64,000 nucleotides of DNA from an uncultured Ruminococcus sp. (lineage in GTDB: Bacteria > Bacillota > Clostridia > Oscillospirales > Ruminococcaceae), in assembly GCA_947627445.1 (NCBI GenBank), contig CANQWA010000001.1:1-64000 (forward strand). The letters run 5' to 3'. A program made the translations under genes and the position numbers. Positions 44,816 to 54,161 of the stretch are shown piece after piece. How positions within the stretch are numbered: the first letter of the stretch is position 1; each line of letters starts with the position of its first letter. The notes beneath the pieces are model-generated. The model saw only the letters and a program-made list of their open reading frames with translations, was not told the origin of the DNA and made no database searches.

Positions 44816-46168
44816 CTATTTTTCTGCAAAAATCTTTACCTGCTCTGTGATCTCCTGCGCCGCTGCTTCCATCTGTGCCGCATTCTTTCCCTCTACCATG
44901 ATACGGATCAATGGTTCTGTGCCGCTCTCCCGAACAAGAATCCTGCCGTTTTCTCCCAGAATGGCAGTATGCTTTTCAATCACAGAAGCAATATCCGCAT
45001 CATCCTGCCACAGACCTTTTTTCTGGGGCTGAATGGCTACATTGTACAGTGCCTGAGGGAATGTATCCATGATCTGCGCCAGCTCGCTCATTTTCTTGCC
45101 GGATTTTTTCAGGATCTCCATCAGCTTGACACCAGAAAGTTCCCCATCACCGGTGGTAGCTTCGTCCAGAAAGATGATATGACCGCTTTGCTCACCGCCC
45201 AAATTATAGCCATCTGCCAGCATCTGCTCCAGCACATATCGGTCTCCGACTTTTGTTGCCATAGAATGAATACCGCTTTTCCGGGCAAAGTGGAAAAATC
45301 CAAGGTTTGTCATCACAGTCACTACCGCAGTGTCTTTTTTCAGCTTGCCCTCTTTTTTCATGGCATCGGCACAAATGGCAATGATCTTATCGCCGTCAAC
45401 CAGTCCGCCGGTTTCGTCCACAGCCAGACAGCGGTCTGCATCACCGTCAAAGGCCAGACCTAAGTCACAGTCGTGATTTTTCATATACTCTATCAGATTT
45501 TCCAGATGGGTCGAGCCACAGTTTTTGTTGATATTTGTGCCATCCGGCTCAGCACTGAGCATATGAACAGATGCACCCAGACGTGTGAACAGAGCCTCTG
45601 CCGTTGCAGAAGCACTGCCGTTGGCACAGTCCAAAGCCACACGCATACCGATACAATCTGTATGAATGCAATTTGTCAGATAGGAAATATATTCCTCTTT
45701 TGCCGTGAAGTCTTCCGAAATCGTTCCCACACTGGTATGAGACTGTAATTCGATTTTTTCCGGATGATCTAAGATCAACGCTTCGATTTCCTCTTCTACT
45801 GCATCCGGCAGCTTATATCCGGTAGATGCAAACAGCTTAATGCCGTTAAATTCCACGCTGTTATGAGAAGCTGAAATCATGACACCTGCATCTGCGCCCT
45901 TGGTACGCACCAGATAAGCCACAGCTGGTGTGGGAATCACGCCGAGCTTTACCGCCTCGGCACCCACAGAACAAATACCTGCGCAAAGTGCAGCCTCCAG
46001 AATATCTGAAGAGATACGGGTGTCCTTGCCGATGAAAATTCTGGCACGGCGGTTGGTATGCTTTGTCAGAACCAAAGCAGCCGCTCTGCCGATCTGCATG
46101 GCTGTTTCACATGTCAACTCTGTGACAGCAACTCCTCTTGCGCCGTCTGTTCCAAATAATCTACCCAT
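44816..46168 (-). CDS. glmM: Phosphoglucosamine mutase
   Basis: This 450-residue alpha-D-phosphohexomutase has the catalytic serine at 101 in MISASHNSVEFNGIK, the metal loop DGDADRCLAVDE near 242-250, GGEQSGHII near 325, and the phosphate-binding RESGTEPLIRIMVEG near 410. It converts glucosamine-6-P to glucosamine-1-P for cell wall precursors. The start is ATG 46168 behind AAAGGA. It lies 26 bases after ruvB. Confidence 0.96.
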   Translation of the reverse strand: MGRLFGTDGARGVAVTELTCETAMQIGRAAALVLTKHTNRRARIFIGKDTRISSDILEAALCAGICSVGAEAVKLGVIPTPAVAYLVRTKGADAGVMISASHNSVEFNGIKLFASTGYKLPDAVEEEIEALILDHPEKIELQSHTSVGTISEDFTAKEEYISYLTNCIHTDCIGMRVALDCANGSASATAEALFTRLGASVHMLSAEPDGTNINKNCGSTHLENLIEYMKNHDCDLGLAFDGDADRCLAVDETGGLVDGDKIIAICADAMKKEGKLKKDTAVVTVMTNLGFFHFARKSGIHSMATKVGDRYVLEQMLADGYNLGGEQSGHIIFLDEATTGDGELSGVKLMEILKKSGKKMSELAQIMDTFPQALYNVAIQPQKKGLWQDDADIASVIEKHTAILGENGRILVRESGTEPLIRIMVEGKNAAQMEAAAQEITEQVKIFAEK

Positions 46169-46194
46169 AATATTGTTTTCCTTTCATAGATTCG

Positions 46195-47253
46195 TTAATT
46201 CAATGACATCTGTCCATCCATGCCGCTGTCTTCCTGAGGCGGACGATAACCGAGATGCTGATATGCCGGCACTGTTGCACAACGTCCCCGGGGTGTTCTC
46301 GCCAGGAATCCCAGCTGCATGAGAAATGGCTCACAGACATCTTCCAGAGTAACCGTTTCTTCCCCCATTGCAGAAGCCAGGGTCTCTAATCCCACCGGTC
46401 CGCCCCCGTAGCCTTTGATGATCGTTTCCAGCATACGGCGGTCGTTGCTGTCCAGTCCCAACTCATCAATTTCCAGGCGAGTCAGTGCCATTTTGGCGAT
46501 CTCCTGTGTAATTTCGCCGTCACCCATGACGTCTGCAAAATCCCGGACACGTTTTAATAGCCGGTTGGCAATACGGGGTGTGCCCCGGGCACGCCCGGCA
46601 ATTTCCATAGCGCCGTCAATGGAACATGGGATTTTTAACAGCATGGCGCTCCGCCGTACAATGTCCGATAGCTGTTCCGGGGTATAAAGTTCCAACCGAT
46701 GAATTACGCCGAACCGGTCACGGAGAGGGCTGGAAAGCTGTCCTGCTCTTGTGGTTGCCCCTACCAAGGTAAAGGGGTTCAGGTCTACCCGAAGAGAACG
46801 GGCGGACGGACCTTTTCCCATAATGATGTCAATGGCATGATCTTCCAATGCCGGATACAAAATTTCTTCCACCTGACGATTCAGACGGTGGATCTCATCA
46901 ATAAACAGTACATCGTTAGGTTGTAGGTTTGTCAGGATCGCCGCCAAATCTCCTGCCTTTTCGATGGCTGGTCCGGTAGTCACCCGAAGGTTCACACCCA
47001 TTTCATGGGCGATGATGGAGGAAAGGGTAGTCTTTCCCAGACCGGGCGGTCCATATAAAAGCACGTGATCCAGGGGATCACCCCGGCGTTTTGCCGCTTC
47101 AATATAAATCGCCAGGTTTTCTTTGACCTTATCCTGCCCAATGTATTCTACAAGGGTCTGTGGCCGCAATGTAACTTCTACATCCCGGTCTTCATCTACT
47201 GCCTGAGGCGTTACCACACGTTCTTCAAATTGCATATCACTGGTTTCAATCAT
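46195..47253 (-). CDS. ruvB: Holliday junction branch-migration helicase RuvB
   Basis: This 352-residue AAA+ motor has [19 protein letters not shown], Walker [16 protein letters not shown] near 60-74, Walker [18 protein letters not shown], the sensor region [19 protein letters not shown], and a winged-helix C-terminus (FLARTPRGR). ATG 47253 is chosen by AAAGGAG 10 bases upstream. It forms hexamers driven onto junctions by RuvA. Confidence 0.97.
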   Translation of the reverse strand: MIETSDMQFEERVVTPQAVDEDRDVEVTLRPQTLVEYIGQDKVKENLAIYIEAAKRRGDPLDHVLLYGPPGLGKTTLSSIIAHEMGVNLRVTTGPAIEKAGDLAAILTNLQPNDVLFIDEIHRLNRQVEEILYPALEDHAIDIIMGKGPSARSLRVDLNPFTLVGATTRAGQLSSPLRDRFGVIHRLELYTPEQLSDIVRRSAMLLKIPCSIDGAMEIAGRARGTPRIANRLLKRVRDFADVMGDGEITQEIAKMALTRLEIDELGLDSNDRRMLETIIKGYGGGPVGLETLASAMGEETVTLEDVCEPFLMQLGFLARTPRGRCATVPAYQHLGYRPPQEDSGMDGQMSLN

Positions 47254-47272
47254 TCCAGCTAAACTCCTTTCT

Positions 47273-47887
47273 TCACGAGCGGCGCTTGCCAAGCTCCTGC
47301 AATGTCCGCCGGATCAACTCCGACGAGGAGAGTGACGTGTCGAATTTTGCCAGGATCGGTACTACCTCTCCCTGTGTATAGCCCAGTACTGCCAATGCTT
47401 CTATCGCTTCTCCCACGTTTCCGACGGACTGCGAAGCAGAAATCACAGAAGCTGCCTCTGTTTCTGAAAGCAAGCCCATGGATTCCCCTGCGATCTTATC
47501 TTTTAATTCCATGACAATACGCTGTGCCGATTTTGCACCAATGCCCTTTGTCTGCATCAGTTTTTTGCTGTCTCCTGCCGCTATTGTCAAAAAAAATTGA
47601 TCCGGCGACAGATTGGACAGGATCGCCAATGCAGCCTTAGGTCCTACACCGGAAACAGTTAAAAGCAACTGAAAGCATTGCAGCTCCTGCTGACTGAAAA
47701 AGCCAAACAGCTCTGCTGCATCCTCCCGGACAGAAAGAACGGTATAGAGAAACACGGATTCTCCCACACTGCCAATCTGAGACAATGTTGTAAAAGTGGT
47801 GCGGCAAGCATAGCCAACACCGCCGCATTCTACTACCGCCAAGGATGGTTCCTTTGCGATCAGTTTTCCATTTACACTATATATCAT
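47273..47887 (-). CDS. ruvA: Holliday junction binding protein RuvA
   Basis: This 204-residue protein has an OB-fold N-terminus ([20 protein letters not shown]), helix-hairpin-helix motifs ([13 protein letters not shown] and [19 protein letters not shown]) and a C-terminal helical RuvB-contact domain ([16 protein letters not shown]). The ATG at 47887 follows AGGAG and overlaps ruvC by 4 bases. Confidence 0.96.
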   Translation of the reverse strand: MIYSVNGKLIAKEPSLAVVECGGVGYACRTTFTTLSQIGSVGESVFLYTVLSVREDAAELFGFFSQQELQCFQLLLTVSGVGPKAALAILSNLSPDQFFLTIAAGDSKKLMQTKGIGAKSAQRIVMELKDKIAGESMGLLSETEAASVISASQSVGNVGEAIEALAVLGYTQGEVVPILAKFDTSLSSSELIRRTLQELGKRRS

Positions 47888-48399
47888 ACAGTATCTCCTG
47901 TTCTCACTTTTCGTTCTTGCAGCTGTATGCCTGTTGCGCTGTGTCCATGACAAATGGCAAGTGCCAATGCATCAGCAGCATCATCCGGCTTCGGAATCTG
48001 TGCCAGCTTCAAAATACGACGTGTCATATCCATGACCTGCCGTTTTTCTGCCTTACCGTATCCCACAACAGCCTGCTTGACCTGAAGCGGTGTATATTCA
48101 AACATGGGAACACCATGCTTCTCGGCACAGAGAACGATCACACCTCGTGCCTGTGCCACATCAATCACCGTTTTTTGGTTAGAAGTGAAGTAGAGGCGTT
48201 CAATCGCAATACAATCCGGCTGAAACCGTTTCAACAGAAAATCCAGATCGTCATAGATCGCCGTCAGTCTTGCCGCAAAGCGTGTTCCTGCTTCTGTTGT
48301 GATGGCACCGTACTCCAATGGTGTAAAATCCACGCCCTGATAACTGACAACGCCAAATCCTATAATGGCATAGCCCGGATCAATTCCCAATATGCGCAA
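47884..48399 (-). CDS. ruvC: Holliday junction resolvase RuvC
   Basis: This 171-residue endonuclease starts LRILGIDPGYAIIGFGV with the first catalytic Asp at residue 6. Further acidic residues lie in CIAIERLYF, and the C-terminal KPDDAADALALAICH supplies the last two. The start is taken as TTG 48399 because AAGGAGG lies 6-7 bases upstream; ATG 48429 would place that site within the coding region. It is the first gene of the ruvCAB set. Confidence 0.95.
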   Translation of the reverse strand: MRILGIDPGYAIIGFGVVSYQGVDFTPLEYGAITTEAGTRFAARLTAIYDDLDFLLKRFQPDCIAIERLYFTSNQKTVIDVAQARGVIVLCAEKHGVPMFEYTPLQVKQAVVGYGKAEKRQVMDMTRRILKLAQIPKPDDAADALALAICHGHSATGIQLQERKVRTGDTV

Positions 48400-48475
48400 A
48401 GGCTGCACCTCCTTAGAATTTGTTCTCATAAAAATTCATGCATGTTTTTCTTTGTTGGATGATTCGCCACATTAC

Positions 48476-48505
48476 ATTATAGCATAAAATCAAGTCCATT
48501 TTCAA
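48476..48505 (-). promoter_or_regulatory. Promoter of the ruvC operon
   Basis: TTGAAA (48500-48505) and TATAAT (48476-48481) have an 18-base spacer on the minus strand, back to back with the pheA promoter. Confidence 0.65.
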
Positions 48506-48525
48506 TAGCTATTCAAAATTTTATC

Positions 48526-48554
48526 TTGATTTTTGCAAAAAAAATGTGTATAAT
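48526..48554 (+). promoter_or_regulatory. pheA promoter
   Basis: TTGATT (48526-48531) and TATAAT (48549-48554) have a 17-base spacer, 76 bases before the start. No T-box or leader peptide is seen in the short leader. Confidence 0.7.
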
Positions 48555-48630
48555 GGGATTATCAAACTTGTTTCTATGGAAATCATGTACTGATTATCCA
48601 AAAAAAGCCCCCTAACGAAAGGAATCCCCT

Positions 48631-49749
48631 ATGGAATTAAGTGAAATCCGTGTTGAGATCGACAAGTTGGATCAAGAGATCCAACAGCTGTTTGAGCGGC
48701 GCATGATGCTCTGCCGTGATGTCGCCGCATACAAAAAAGCACATAACATGCAAATCTTTCAGGCAGACCGGGAAAAAGCAATTTTAGACCGTGTGGAGCA
48801 GAATGCCGCCAACGACCTTGGCCCTGCGTCCCGTACATTTTTTGCCAATATGATGAGCATTAGTTCACAACTCCAGCAGAAAATGCTGATTGAAACAGAA
48901 GCAGCACCAAAAATTGCCCGTCCGGAAATGAAAAAGGCGGTTCGTGTGGGATGCCAGGGTACTGTAGGCGCAAATTCTGAGACAGCTGCACAAAATTTCT
49001 TCCCTGCCCGGGAGATTCAATTTTATCCTACATTTGAACTGCTATTTGAAGCAGTTCAGAATGGTGAGCTGGAATATGGTGTGCTGCCCATCTATAACAG
49101 CACCTCCGGCACGGTGACCCAGACAGTCGATCTCATGGGAAAATACCAGTTCTTTATCACCGCCATGAATCAGGTGGAAGTGGCTCATTGTCTGGCTGTG
49201 CTGCCCGGCACAAAGCTGTCAGATATTTCCTTAGTGTATTCGCATCCTCAGGCACTTTCTCAGTGCAGTGATTATCTGGACAGCCACAATCTGCCACGCC
49301 GGGATTACAGCAACACTGCCACCGCAGCACAGATGGTTGCCGAAGCCGGAGACAAAACCATTGCCGCCGTCTGCTCCGAAGAATGTGCACATCGAAATCA
49401 TCTGGAGATCTTAGCTTCCCGTATTTCCAATGTTGTACCGAATTACACCCAGTTTATCTGCATCACAAAAGAAATGCAAGTGGCAGAGGAAGCTTCCATC
49501 ATTTCGGTGATGCTGACTCTTTCCAACGAACCCGGCAGCCTGAGCCGTATTCTGAACAAATTCTTTTTATACGGTCTGGATATGACAAAAATTGAAAGCC
49601 GTCCCATTTGCAACGGAAGCTTTGATGTGGTATTTCATATTGACTTTAAGGGGAATCTCCGTGACCGCAGCATCTCGGCATTTCTCAACGATCTGTGCAA
49701 AAGCTGTAGTGATTTCAAGCTGCTGGGCAACGCAGTGATCATGGAATAG
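48631..49749 (+). CDS. pheA: Bifunctional chorismate mutase / prephenate dehydratase
   Basis: This 372-residue enzyme has an AroQ chorismate mutase domain (about 1-85; RVEIDKLDQEIQQLFERRM), a prephenate dehydratase domain (about 103-275; GCQGTVGANSETAAQNFF, the catalytic T in SNTATAAQMVAE, and CSEECAHRN), and a C-terminal ACT regulatory domain (about 288-370; LSNEPGSLSRIL and TKIESRPI). It makes phenylpyruvate from chorismate, with phenylalanine feedback through the ESRP motif. AACGAAAGGAA is the ribosome site. The gene is monocistronic with its own terminator. Confidence 0.95.
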   Translation: MELSEIRVEIDKLDQEIQQLFERRMMLCRDVAAYKKAHNMQIFQADREKAILDRVEQNAANDLGPASRTFFANMMSISSQLQQKMLIETEAAPKIARPEMKKAVRVGCQGTVGANSETAAQNFFPAREIQFYPTFELLFEAVQNGELEYGVLPIYNSTSGTVTQTVDLMGKYQFFITAMNQVEVAHCLAVLPGTKLSDISLVYSHPQALSQCSDYLDSHNLPRRDYSNTATAAQMVAEAGDKTIAAVCSEECAHRNHLEILASRISNVVPNYTQFICITKEMQVAEEASIISVMLTLSNEPGSLSRILNKFFLYGLDMTKIESRPICNGSFDVVFHIDFKGNLRDRSISAFLNDLCKSCSDFKLLGNAVIME

Positions 49750-49770
49750 TCCCAATCGTGATACACAGGA

Positions 49771-49808
49771 AACAGCCTGCCAATTCAGACGGCAGGCTGT
49801 TTTGATTT
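49771..49808 (+). terminator. pheA terminator
   Basis: AACAGCCTGCC pairs with GGCAGGCTGTT around a 9-base loop, followed by T-rich sequence. It lies between convergent genes and serves at least pheA. Confidence 0.85.
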
Positions 49809-49819
49809 TCTTGTCGTAT

Positions 49820-50734
49820 CTACTTTTTTCGCTCCAATAGCTGCATTCGCAGCCCCAGACAAGTAACGATCAGCAGCAGTGTCCCGCCGCAGAGCATCCA
49901 GCCCACCACAACATTCCGAATGTGGTTGATCTCTGAAAACGGCACTGTGACAATGAGAATATAATCACCGCATTCCTGATACAGCAGCAGTTCTTTTTCT
50001 CCTTCCGGATTTTGCACATGAATCTTTCCGCTGTTTTTCCGGAAGAGGGATGTATCATATTCCAGCTTTTTCCCGATCTTACTGGAATCCATACAACTGA
50101 TATACGTAAAAGTCTCTGCACGAATGACTGCGGTCTCACCGGAACTATACAACGGCATGTCATTTGCCGCATTTGCCAGATCTGCCTCTTGCAGCAGAGA
50201 GATGACGGATTCTGCCGAAAAGGTGATCTGCACCATGCCATTTTCCAGAGAAGATGCCGCTACAATGACCGGTTCATCGGATTCCAGCAAAAACAATACA
50301 TCTGTATAAACCTTTTCAGACAAATGAGAGCGGAACTCTTCCCGAATCTTTCTGCCTTCTCTGGACAAATCGGTACTTGCTGTCACATTGCCGCTTGTAT
50401 CCGATACACTAATGCGTTCTGCATTGACTGTAACACGAAGTTCTTCCAGTGTCCGGTCATCGGTTAGAAAAGAGGAATCCCGTGCCAGAAGCAGGGCAAT
50501 TGTACGGGTTTTCGCTGCATATTCGTCCTTGAATTCCTCCGTAATCAGCTCTGCGGCATTCTGATTTTTCTCCAGATAGGATTCCATCGATTGGATATTT
50601 CCATCAATCTGTGTCATGATTTTATCCTGTGTAACAACTCCGACGGTATAGCCTGCCGTCAGCGCCAATGCTAAGATCGTGACGATCATCGAAATAATGA
50701 TCAGCCGATATGTTGTAAAAAACTGTTTGATCAT
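49820..50734 (-). CDS. Cache-type extracellular sensor protein lacking an output domain
   Basis: This 304-residue protein has an N-terminal membrane segment (LIIISMIVTILALALTAGYTV), an extracellular region (about 35-265) with the dCache features of two-component sensors (SVSDTSGNVTASTD, then the second lobe near FTYISCMDSSKIGKKL), a second membrane segment (NVVVGWMLCGGTLLLIVTCLG) and only about 10 cytoplasmic residues. Normally a kinase, GGDEF or chemoreceptor module would follow. Here the gene ends with a clean stop near the terminator. It may act through a partner protein or be a truncated sensor. GGAG precedes the ATG. Confidence 0.7.
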   Translation of the reverse strand: MIKQFFTTYRLIIISMIVTILALALTAGYTVGVVTQDKIMTQIDGNIQSMESYLEKNQNAAELITEEFKDEYAAKTRTIALLLARDSSFLTDDRTLEELRVTVNAERISVSDTSGNVTASTDLSREGRKIREEFRSHLSEKVYTDVLFLLESDEPVIVAASSLENGMVQITFSAESVISLLQEADLANAANDMPLYSSGETAVIRAETFTYISCMDSSKIGKKLEYDTSLFRKNSGKIHVQNPEGEKELLLYQECGDYILIVTVPFSEINHIRNVVVGWMLCGGTLLLIVTCLGLRMQLLERKK

Positions 50735-50857
50735 ACTGTATTCTCCATGAACTGCATTTCAAAATCAAACGATTGCCTCAACACATTATACCATAATCCT
50801 TCCTTTTTGTCCAGTATTTTCACATAATTTTCATGTGTATCTGATACCAATCCTCTA

Positions 50858-51003
50858 AATTCCGATAGATTTATCTATCGGAATTGTGCCGCCGCAGGCG
50901 GCGTAGAGGATGGTATGAGGCGGCAATCGGCAAAGCCGATTGGTTCCTGCGCAGCAGGCGTTCCTCCAAAATCCCATGTTCTATCGGATTTTGGAGGAGT
51001 AGT
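50858..51003. repeat. Repeat B, fullest copy
   Basis: Four structural units lie in order: a 13-bp perfect hairpin AATTCCGATAGAT (50858-50885), GCCGCC-GCA-GGCGGC (50888-50902), the core gtagaggatggtatgag (50903-50919), a hairpin CAATCGG..CCGATTG, the link ctgcgcagcaggcgtt, and a CCTCCAAAATC stem with loop gttct (to 50998), ending agtagtat. Fragments of the same modules occur at 6438-6492, 7170-7200 and 43817-43913. It lies between the Cache protein and coaX. Confidence 0.85.
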
Positions 51004-51049
51004 ATGAAAACTTGTTCTTATAGAAACTCGTGCAATGTTTCTGTTACCC

Positions 51050-51078
51050 TTGCTTTTTCATACTGGTTGTGCTATAAT
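51050..51078 (+). promoter_or_regulatory. coaX promoter
   Basis: TTGCTT (51050-51055) and TATAAT (51073-51078) have a 17-base spacer, just downstream of the repeat. Confidence 0.65.
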
Positions 51079-51110
51079 AACATACAGATAAAAATCGGAG
51101 GATTTGGATT

Positions 51111-51887
51111 ATGATACTTGCCATTGATATCGGAAACACCAATGTTGTCATTGGCTGCTTTCAGAATAAACATATCTTGTTTGTGGAGCGCATTTCCACC
51201 AATCAGAATGCTACTGCTCTGGAATTTGCCATTTCCATCAAAACGGTTCTGGAGATCCATTGCATCGAAACAGAACAGGTGGAAGGCAGCATTATCTCTT
51301 CTGTTGTGCCATCGATCACCAATCACATGCGCAACGCAGTAGAAATGATTACCCGTCAGCAGGTGATGCTGGTGAGCCCCGGCATCCGAACCGGACTTCC
51401 CATCAGTATTGATAATCCGGCACAGCTTGGCAGCGATCGGGTGGCTGATGCAGTGGCTGCTCTGCATGAGTACAGACCGCCCATTGTGATCATTGATATG
51501 GGAACTGCTACGACACTGTCTGTAATCGATGCCGAAAAAGGTCATATCGGCGGCATGATCGCGCCGGGCGTGGGGATTTCTATGAATGCGCTGACAGACA
51601 AGACAGCGCAGTTGCCGAAAATCGCATTGGAACCGCCGAAAAAAGCCATCGGCAGCAATACCATCGAATGTATGAAAAGCGGTATTCTCTACGGAGCAGC
51701 TGGATGCATTGACGGGCTTCTGGATCGCATTGAAGACGAATTGCAAGAAACGCCGACTTTTATTGCCACAGGCGGTCTATCAGAATTTGTGATTCCCCAC
51801 TGCCGTCATCACATCATCCTGGATCAGATGCTTCTACTCAAAGGGCTAATGCTGATTTACCAAAAAAACATAGAAAAAAAGTTCTGA
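51111..51887 (+). CDS. coaX: Type III pantothenate kinase
   Basis: This 258-residue ASKHA-fold kinase begins MILAIDIGNTNVVIGCF (phosphate-1 loop), has GSDRVADAVAAL near 105-116, DMGTATTLSVID near 127 and GGMIAPGVGISMNAL near 145. It phosphorylates pantothenate, the first step of CoA synthesis, and needs a monovalent cation. The start follows GGAGG. It is monocistronic, with a hairpin after the stop. Confidence 0.96.
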   Translation: MILAIDIGNTNVVIGCFQNKHILFVERISTNQNATALEFAISIKTVLEIHCIETEQVEGSIISSVVPSITNHMRNAVEMITRQQVMLVSPGIRTGLPISIDNPAQLGSDRVADAVAALHEYRPPIVIIDMGTATTLSVIDAEKGHIGGMIAPGVGISMNALTDKTAQLPKIALEPPKKAIGSNTIECMKSGILYGAAGCIDGLLDRIEDELQETPTFIATGGLSEFVIPHCRHHIILDQMLLLKGLMLIYQKNIEKKF

Positions 51888-51898
51888 TCTATGCTCAG

Positions 51899-51934
51899 AA
51901 AACGGCTCTGTTACTGGAAAAACAGAGCCGTTTT
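51899..51934 (+). terminator. Terminator shared by coaX and the beta-CASP gene
   Basis: AAAACGGCTCTG pairs with CAGAGCCGTTTT around a short A-rich loop and is followed by CTGTT. It sits between convergent genes. Confidence 0.85.
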
Positions 51935-51944
51935 CTGTTGCATT

Positions 51945-53540
51945 TTATCTTCTGCCGCCCCACTTATTGCAAAGCTCCGTCAGTTGATCGGTCATCTTTA
52001 TCAGTTCCTTATTGGAATAACCTCGACTGTTTTCCACCAACGCTGTCAGACGATCCAGCATATTTCTCAGACGGTCATATGCTGCAATACTACGCGGAGA
52101 CTTTTGCTGCAAAATCACCGGCGGAGCATCATATGTCACCTTTCCGGAGAGCAGATCGAACTCCGCACCGCTGTAGGGTGCATAGGCATCCAAGCCATAT
52201 TCCAGCCAGAGCTTATCCCGGAAGGAATCTGCGGAGGCTGTTGTTCCGTGTACGACGAATACCTTCTGCACGCCGTGTATGGCATTGATCCAGGAAAGCA
52301 AACCTCTCTGATCGGCATGTCCGCTCATGCCTTGCAATTCCACAATAGAGGCATTTACCTGAACGGATTCTCCGAACAGCGTCACCTGCTTTGCGCCTTC
52401 CAACAGTTTCCGACCTAATGTACCTTCTGCCTGATAACCGACGAACAAGATCGTATTTTCCGGTTTCCAGAGGTTATGCTTCAAATGATGCTTGATTCTG
52501 CCGGCTTCACACATGCCGCTGGCAGAGAGAATGACCTTGGGACGCTTATCTCCATTGATCGCTTTGGAGGCATCGCTGGTCACTGCCGGAATGAGTCCGG
52601 ATACGCCAATGGGATTGATGCCCCGGTTCACATAAGACATGGCTTCTTCATCAAAGCAGTGATCTTTGTTGCGCATGAAGATCTCCGTCGCTTCAATGGC
52701 AAGAGGACTGTCCATATAAATGGGAAAATCTCCAAATTCTGGCAGAAGTCCTTCATCCTTGATCTTCTTGAAATAATACAACATTTCCTGGGTGCGTCCT
52801 ACCGCAAAGGAAGGCACGATAACACTGCCGCCACGGGAAAACGTATCTCTCAGCACATGCACCAGACCATCCATATATCCCTTTGGCTTTTCATGGAGGC
52901 GGTTTCCATAGGTGGATTCCATCACCACATAATCTGCGCAATCCGGTATCTGAGGATCACGGATCAGCGGCTGATTCAGGTTTCCGATATCGCCGGAAAA
53001 AACAATCTTTTTGGAAATACCATTTTCTGTCAGCCACAGTTCTGCACTGGAAGAACCCAGTAGATGACCTGCGTCAATAAAGCGTGCCTCTATACCGTCG
53101 CAGAGGGTAAAGCGCTCCTGATAATTGTGGGGGACAAACAACTCCAATGCACCCAGGGCTTCTTTCATGGTGTATAACGGCACATAAGGCTCGTCACCCT
53201 TTCGCATGGCTTTTCGGTTGCGCCACTCTGCTTCAAATTCCTGGATATGGGCGCTGTCCCGGAGCATGATCTCACAGAGAGAGGCAGTCGCTGCTGTTGT
53301 GTGTATTTCTCCGGTGAATCCGCCGGCATACAGCAGCGGCAGAAGCCCAGAATGGTCGATATGCGCATGCGTCAGGATCACATAGTCAATGAGTCCCGGC
53401 GCACAGGGAATTTTGACATTTTCATAGGTATCTCTCCCTTGTTCCATGCCAAAGTCAATGAGAAGCCGTTTCCCATTGACTTCCAGATACGTACAGCTTC
53501 CGGTCACTTCGTGGGCTGCACCAATAAATATCATTTTCAT
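51945..53540 (-). CDS. Beta-CASP metallo-beta-lactamase-fold nuclease (YsrA/CPSF-like)
   Basis: This 531-residue protein begins MKMIFIGAAHEVTGSCTYLE. It has the metal motif THAHIDHSGLLPLL near 58, a second histidine in DAGHLLGSSSAEL, SGDIGNLNQPL, and the beta-CASP motifs PSFAVGRTQEML, SASGMCEAGRIKHHL and GMSGHADQRGLLSWI near 400. An extension after about residue 455 is helical. The family processes RNA 3' ends (CPSF73-type) or acts as an exonuclease. The start at ATG 53540 is placed by AGAGG; the longer frame is less likely. Confidence 0.9.
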   Translation of the reverse strand: MKMIFIGAAHEVTGSCTYLEVNGKRLLIDFGMEQGRDTYENVKIPCAPGLIDYVILTHAHIDHSGLLPLLYAGGFTGEIHTTAATASLCEIMLRDSAHIQEFEAEWRNRKAMRKGDEPYVPLYTMKEALGALELFVPHNYQERFTLCDGIEARFIDAGHLLGSSSAELWLTENGISKKIVFSGDIGNLNQPLIRDPQIPDCADYVVMESTYGNRLHEKPKGYMDGLVHVLRDTFSRGGSVIVPSFAVGRTQEMLYYFKKIKDEGLLPEFGDFPIYMDSPLAIEATEIFMRNKDHCFDEEAMSYVNRGINPIGVSGLIPAVTSDASKAINGDKRPKVILSASGMCEAGRIKHHLKHNLWKPENTILFVGYQAEGTLGRKLLEGAKQVTLFGESVQVNASIVELQGMSGHADQRGLLSWINAIHGVQKVFVVHGTTASADSFRDKLWLEYGLDAYAPYSGAEFDLLSGKVTYDAPPVILQQKSPRSIAAYDRLRNMLDRLTALVENSRGYSNKELIKMTDQLTELCNKWGGRR

Positions 53541-53578
53541 AGAAAACCTCTTTTCTGTCCGCAGAATTTCCCGGGCAA

Positions 53579-54085
53579 TCATTCATCCTCTTTTTTGTTA
53601 TAGAGCAGATATTTTCTGGCAAAGAAATTCCAGAGGAATGCCACCGCTGTGGAAACGATTTTACTGATGATCTGATAAGCACTGGTAATGTCTGCCATAC
53701 CTATTTCAAACAGCTTTGTAATACCCAATGTCAGAAGCAAGCCCACAACACCGATAACGGCAAATCCCAGAAATTCAGCCAGACGGGATTTGATCTTTGC
53801 ACTGCGGAATACCCAGAATGTGCTGAGAAAATAGTTGGTCAACAAGCCTGCCACAAAGGAAAGCCCATTGGCAAGTACTGCATATTGCTGTCCGAATGCG
53901 AAATAGAATAACAGCGAGGACAATCCCCAGTCTACTATCGTTGCTGCACCGCCCACAAAGCAATAGCGGAAAAATTGAATTAACGTATTATTTGTTGCGC
54001 CGGCAAAGAGCTTTCGGAACTGCCGCTTTTTGAAGATCTCCAGCAGCTCCTGCATATTCTCTCCGCCCAAAAAAGATTCCTTCAT
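53579..54085 (-). CDS. GtrA-like membrane protein
   Basis: This 168-residue protein has four hydrophobic segments and the GtrA signature FFRYCFVGGAATIVDWGLSSLL plus LSTFWVFRSA and LLTLGITKLFE. GtrA proteins help move undecaprenyl-linked sugars across the membrane or serve as flippase-like partners. ATG 54085 has GGAG 8 bases upstream; ATG 54055 also has one. No glycosyltransferase gene is adjacent. Confidence 0.88.
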   Translation of the reverse strand: MKESFLGGENMQELLEIFKKRQFRKLFAGATNNTLIQFFRYCFVGGAATIVDWGLSSLLFYFAFGQQYAVLANGLSFVAGLLTNYFLSTFWVFRSAKIKSRLAEFLGFAVIGVVGLLLTLGITKLFEIGMADITSAYQIISKIVSTAVAFLWNFFARKYLLYNKKEDE

Positions 54086-54120
54086 TCTAATTGCTCCATC
54101 CTTATTCTGATTTCAGTAAC

Positions 54121-54154
54121 ACCGCAAAAAGCCATCAGATGGTCTTTTTGCGGT
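54121..54154 (-). terminator. Terminator of the GH9 gene
   Basis: ACCGCAAAAAG pairs with CTTTTTGCGGT and an inner CCATC with GATGG, giving a long stem just after the GH9 stop. Confidence 0.75.
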
Positions 54155-54161
54155 ATTGTCC

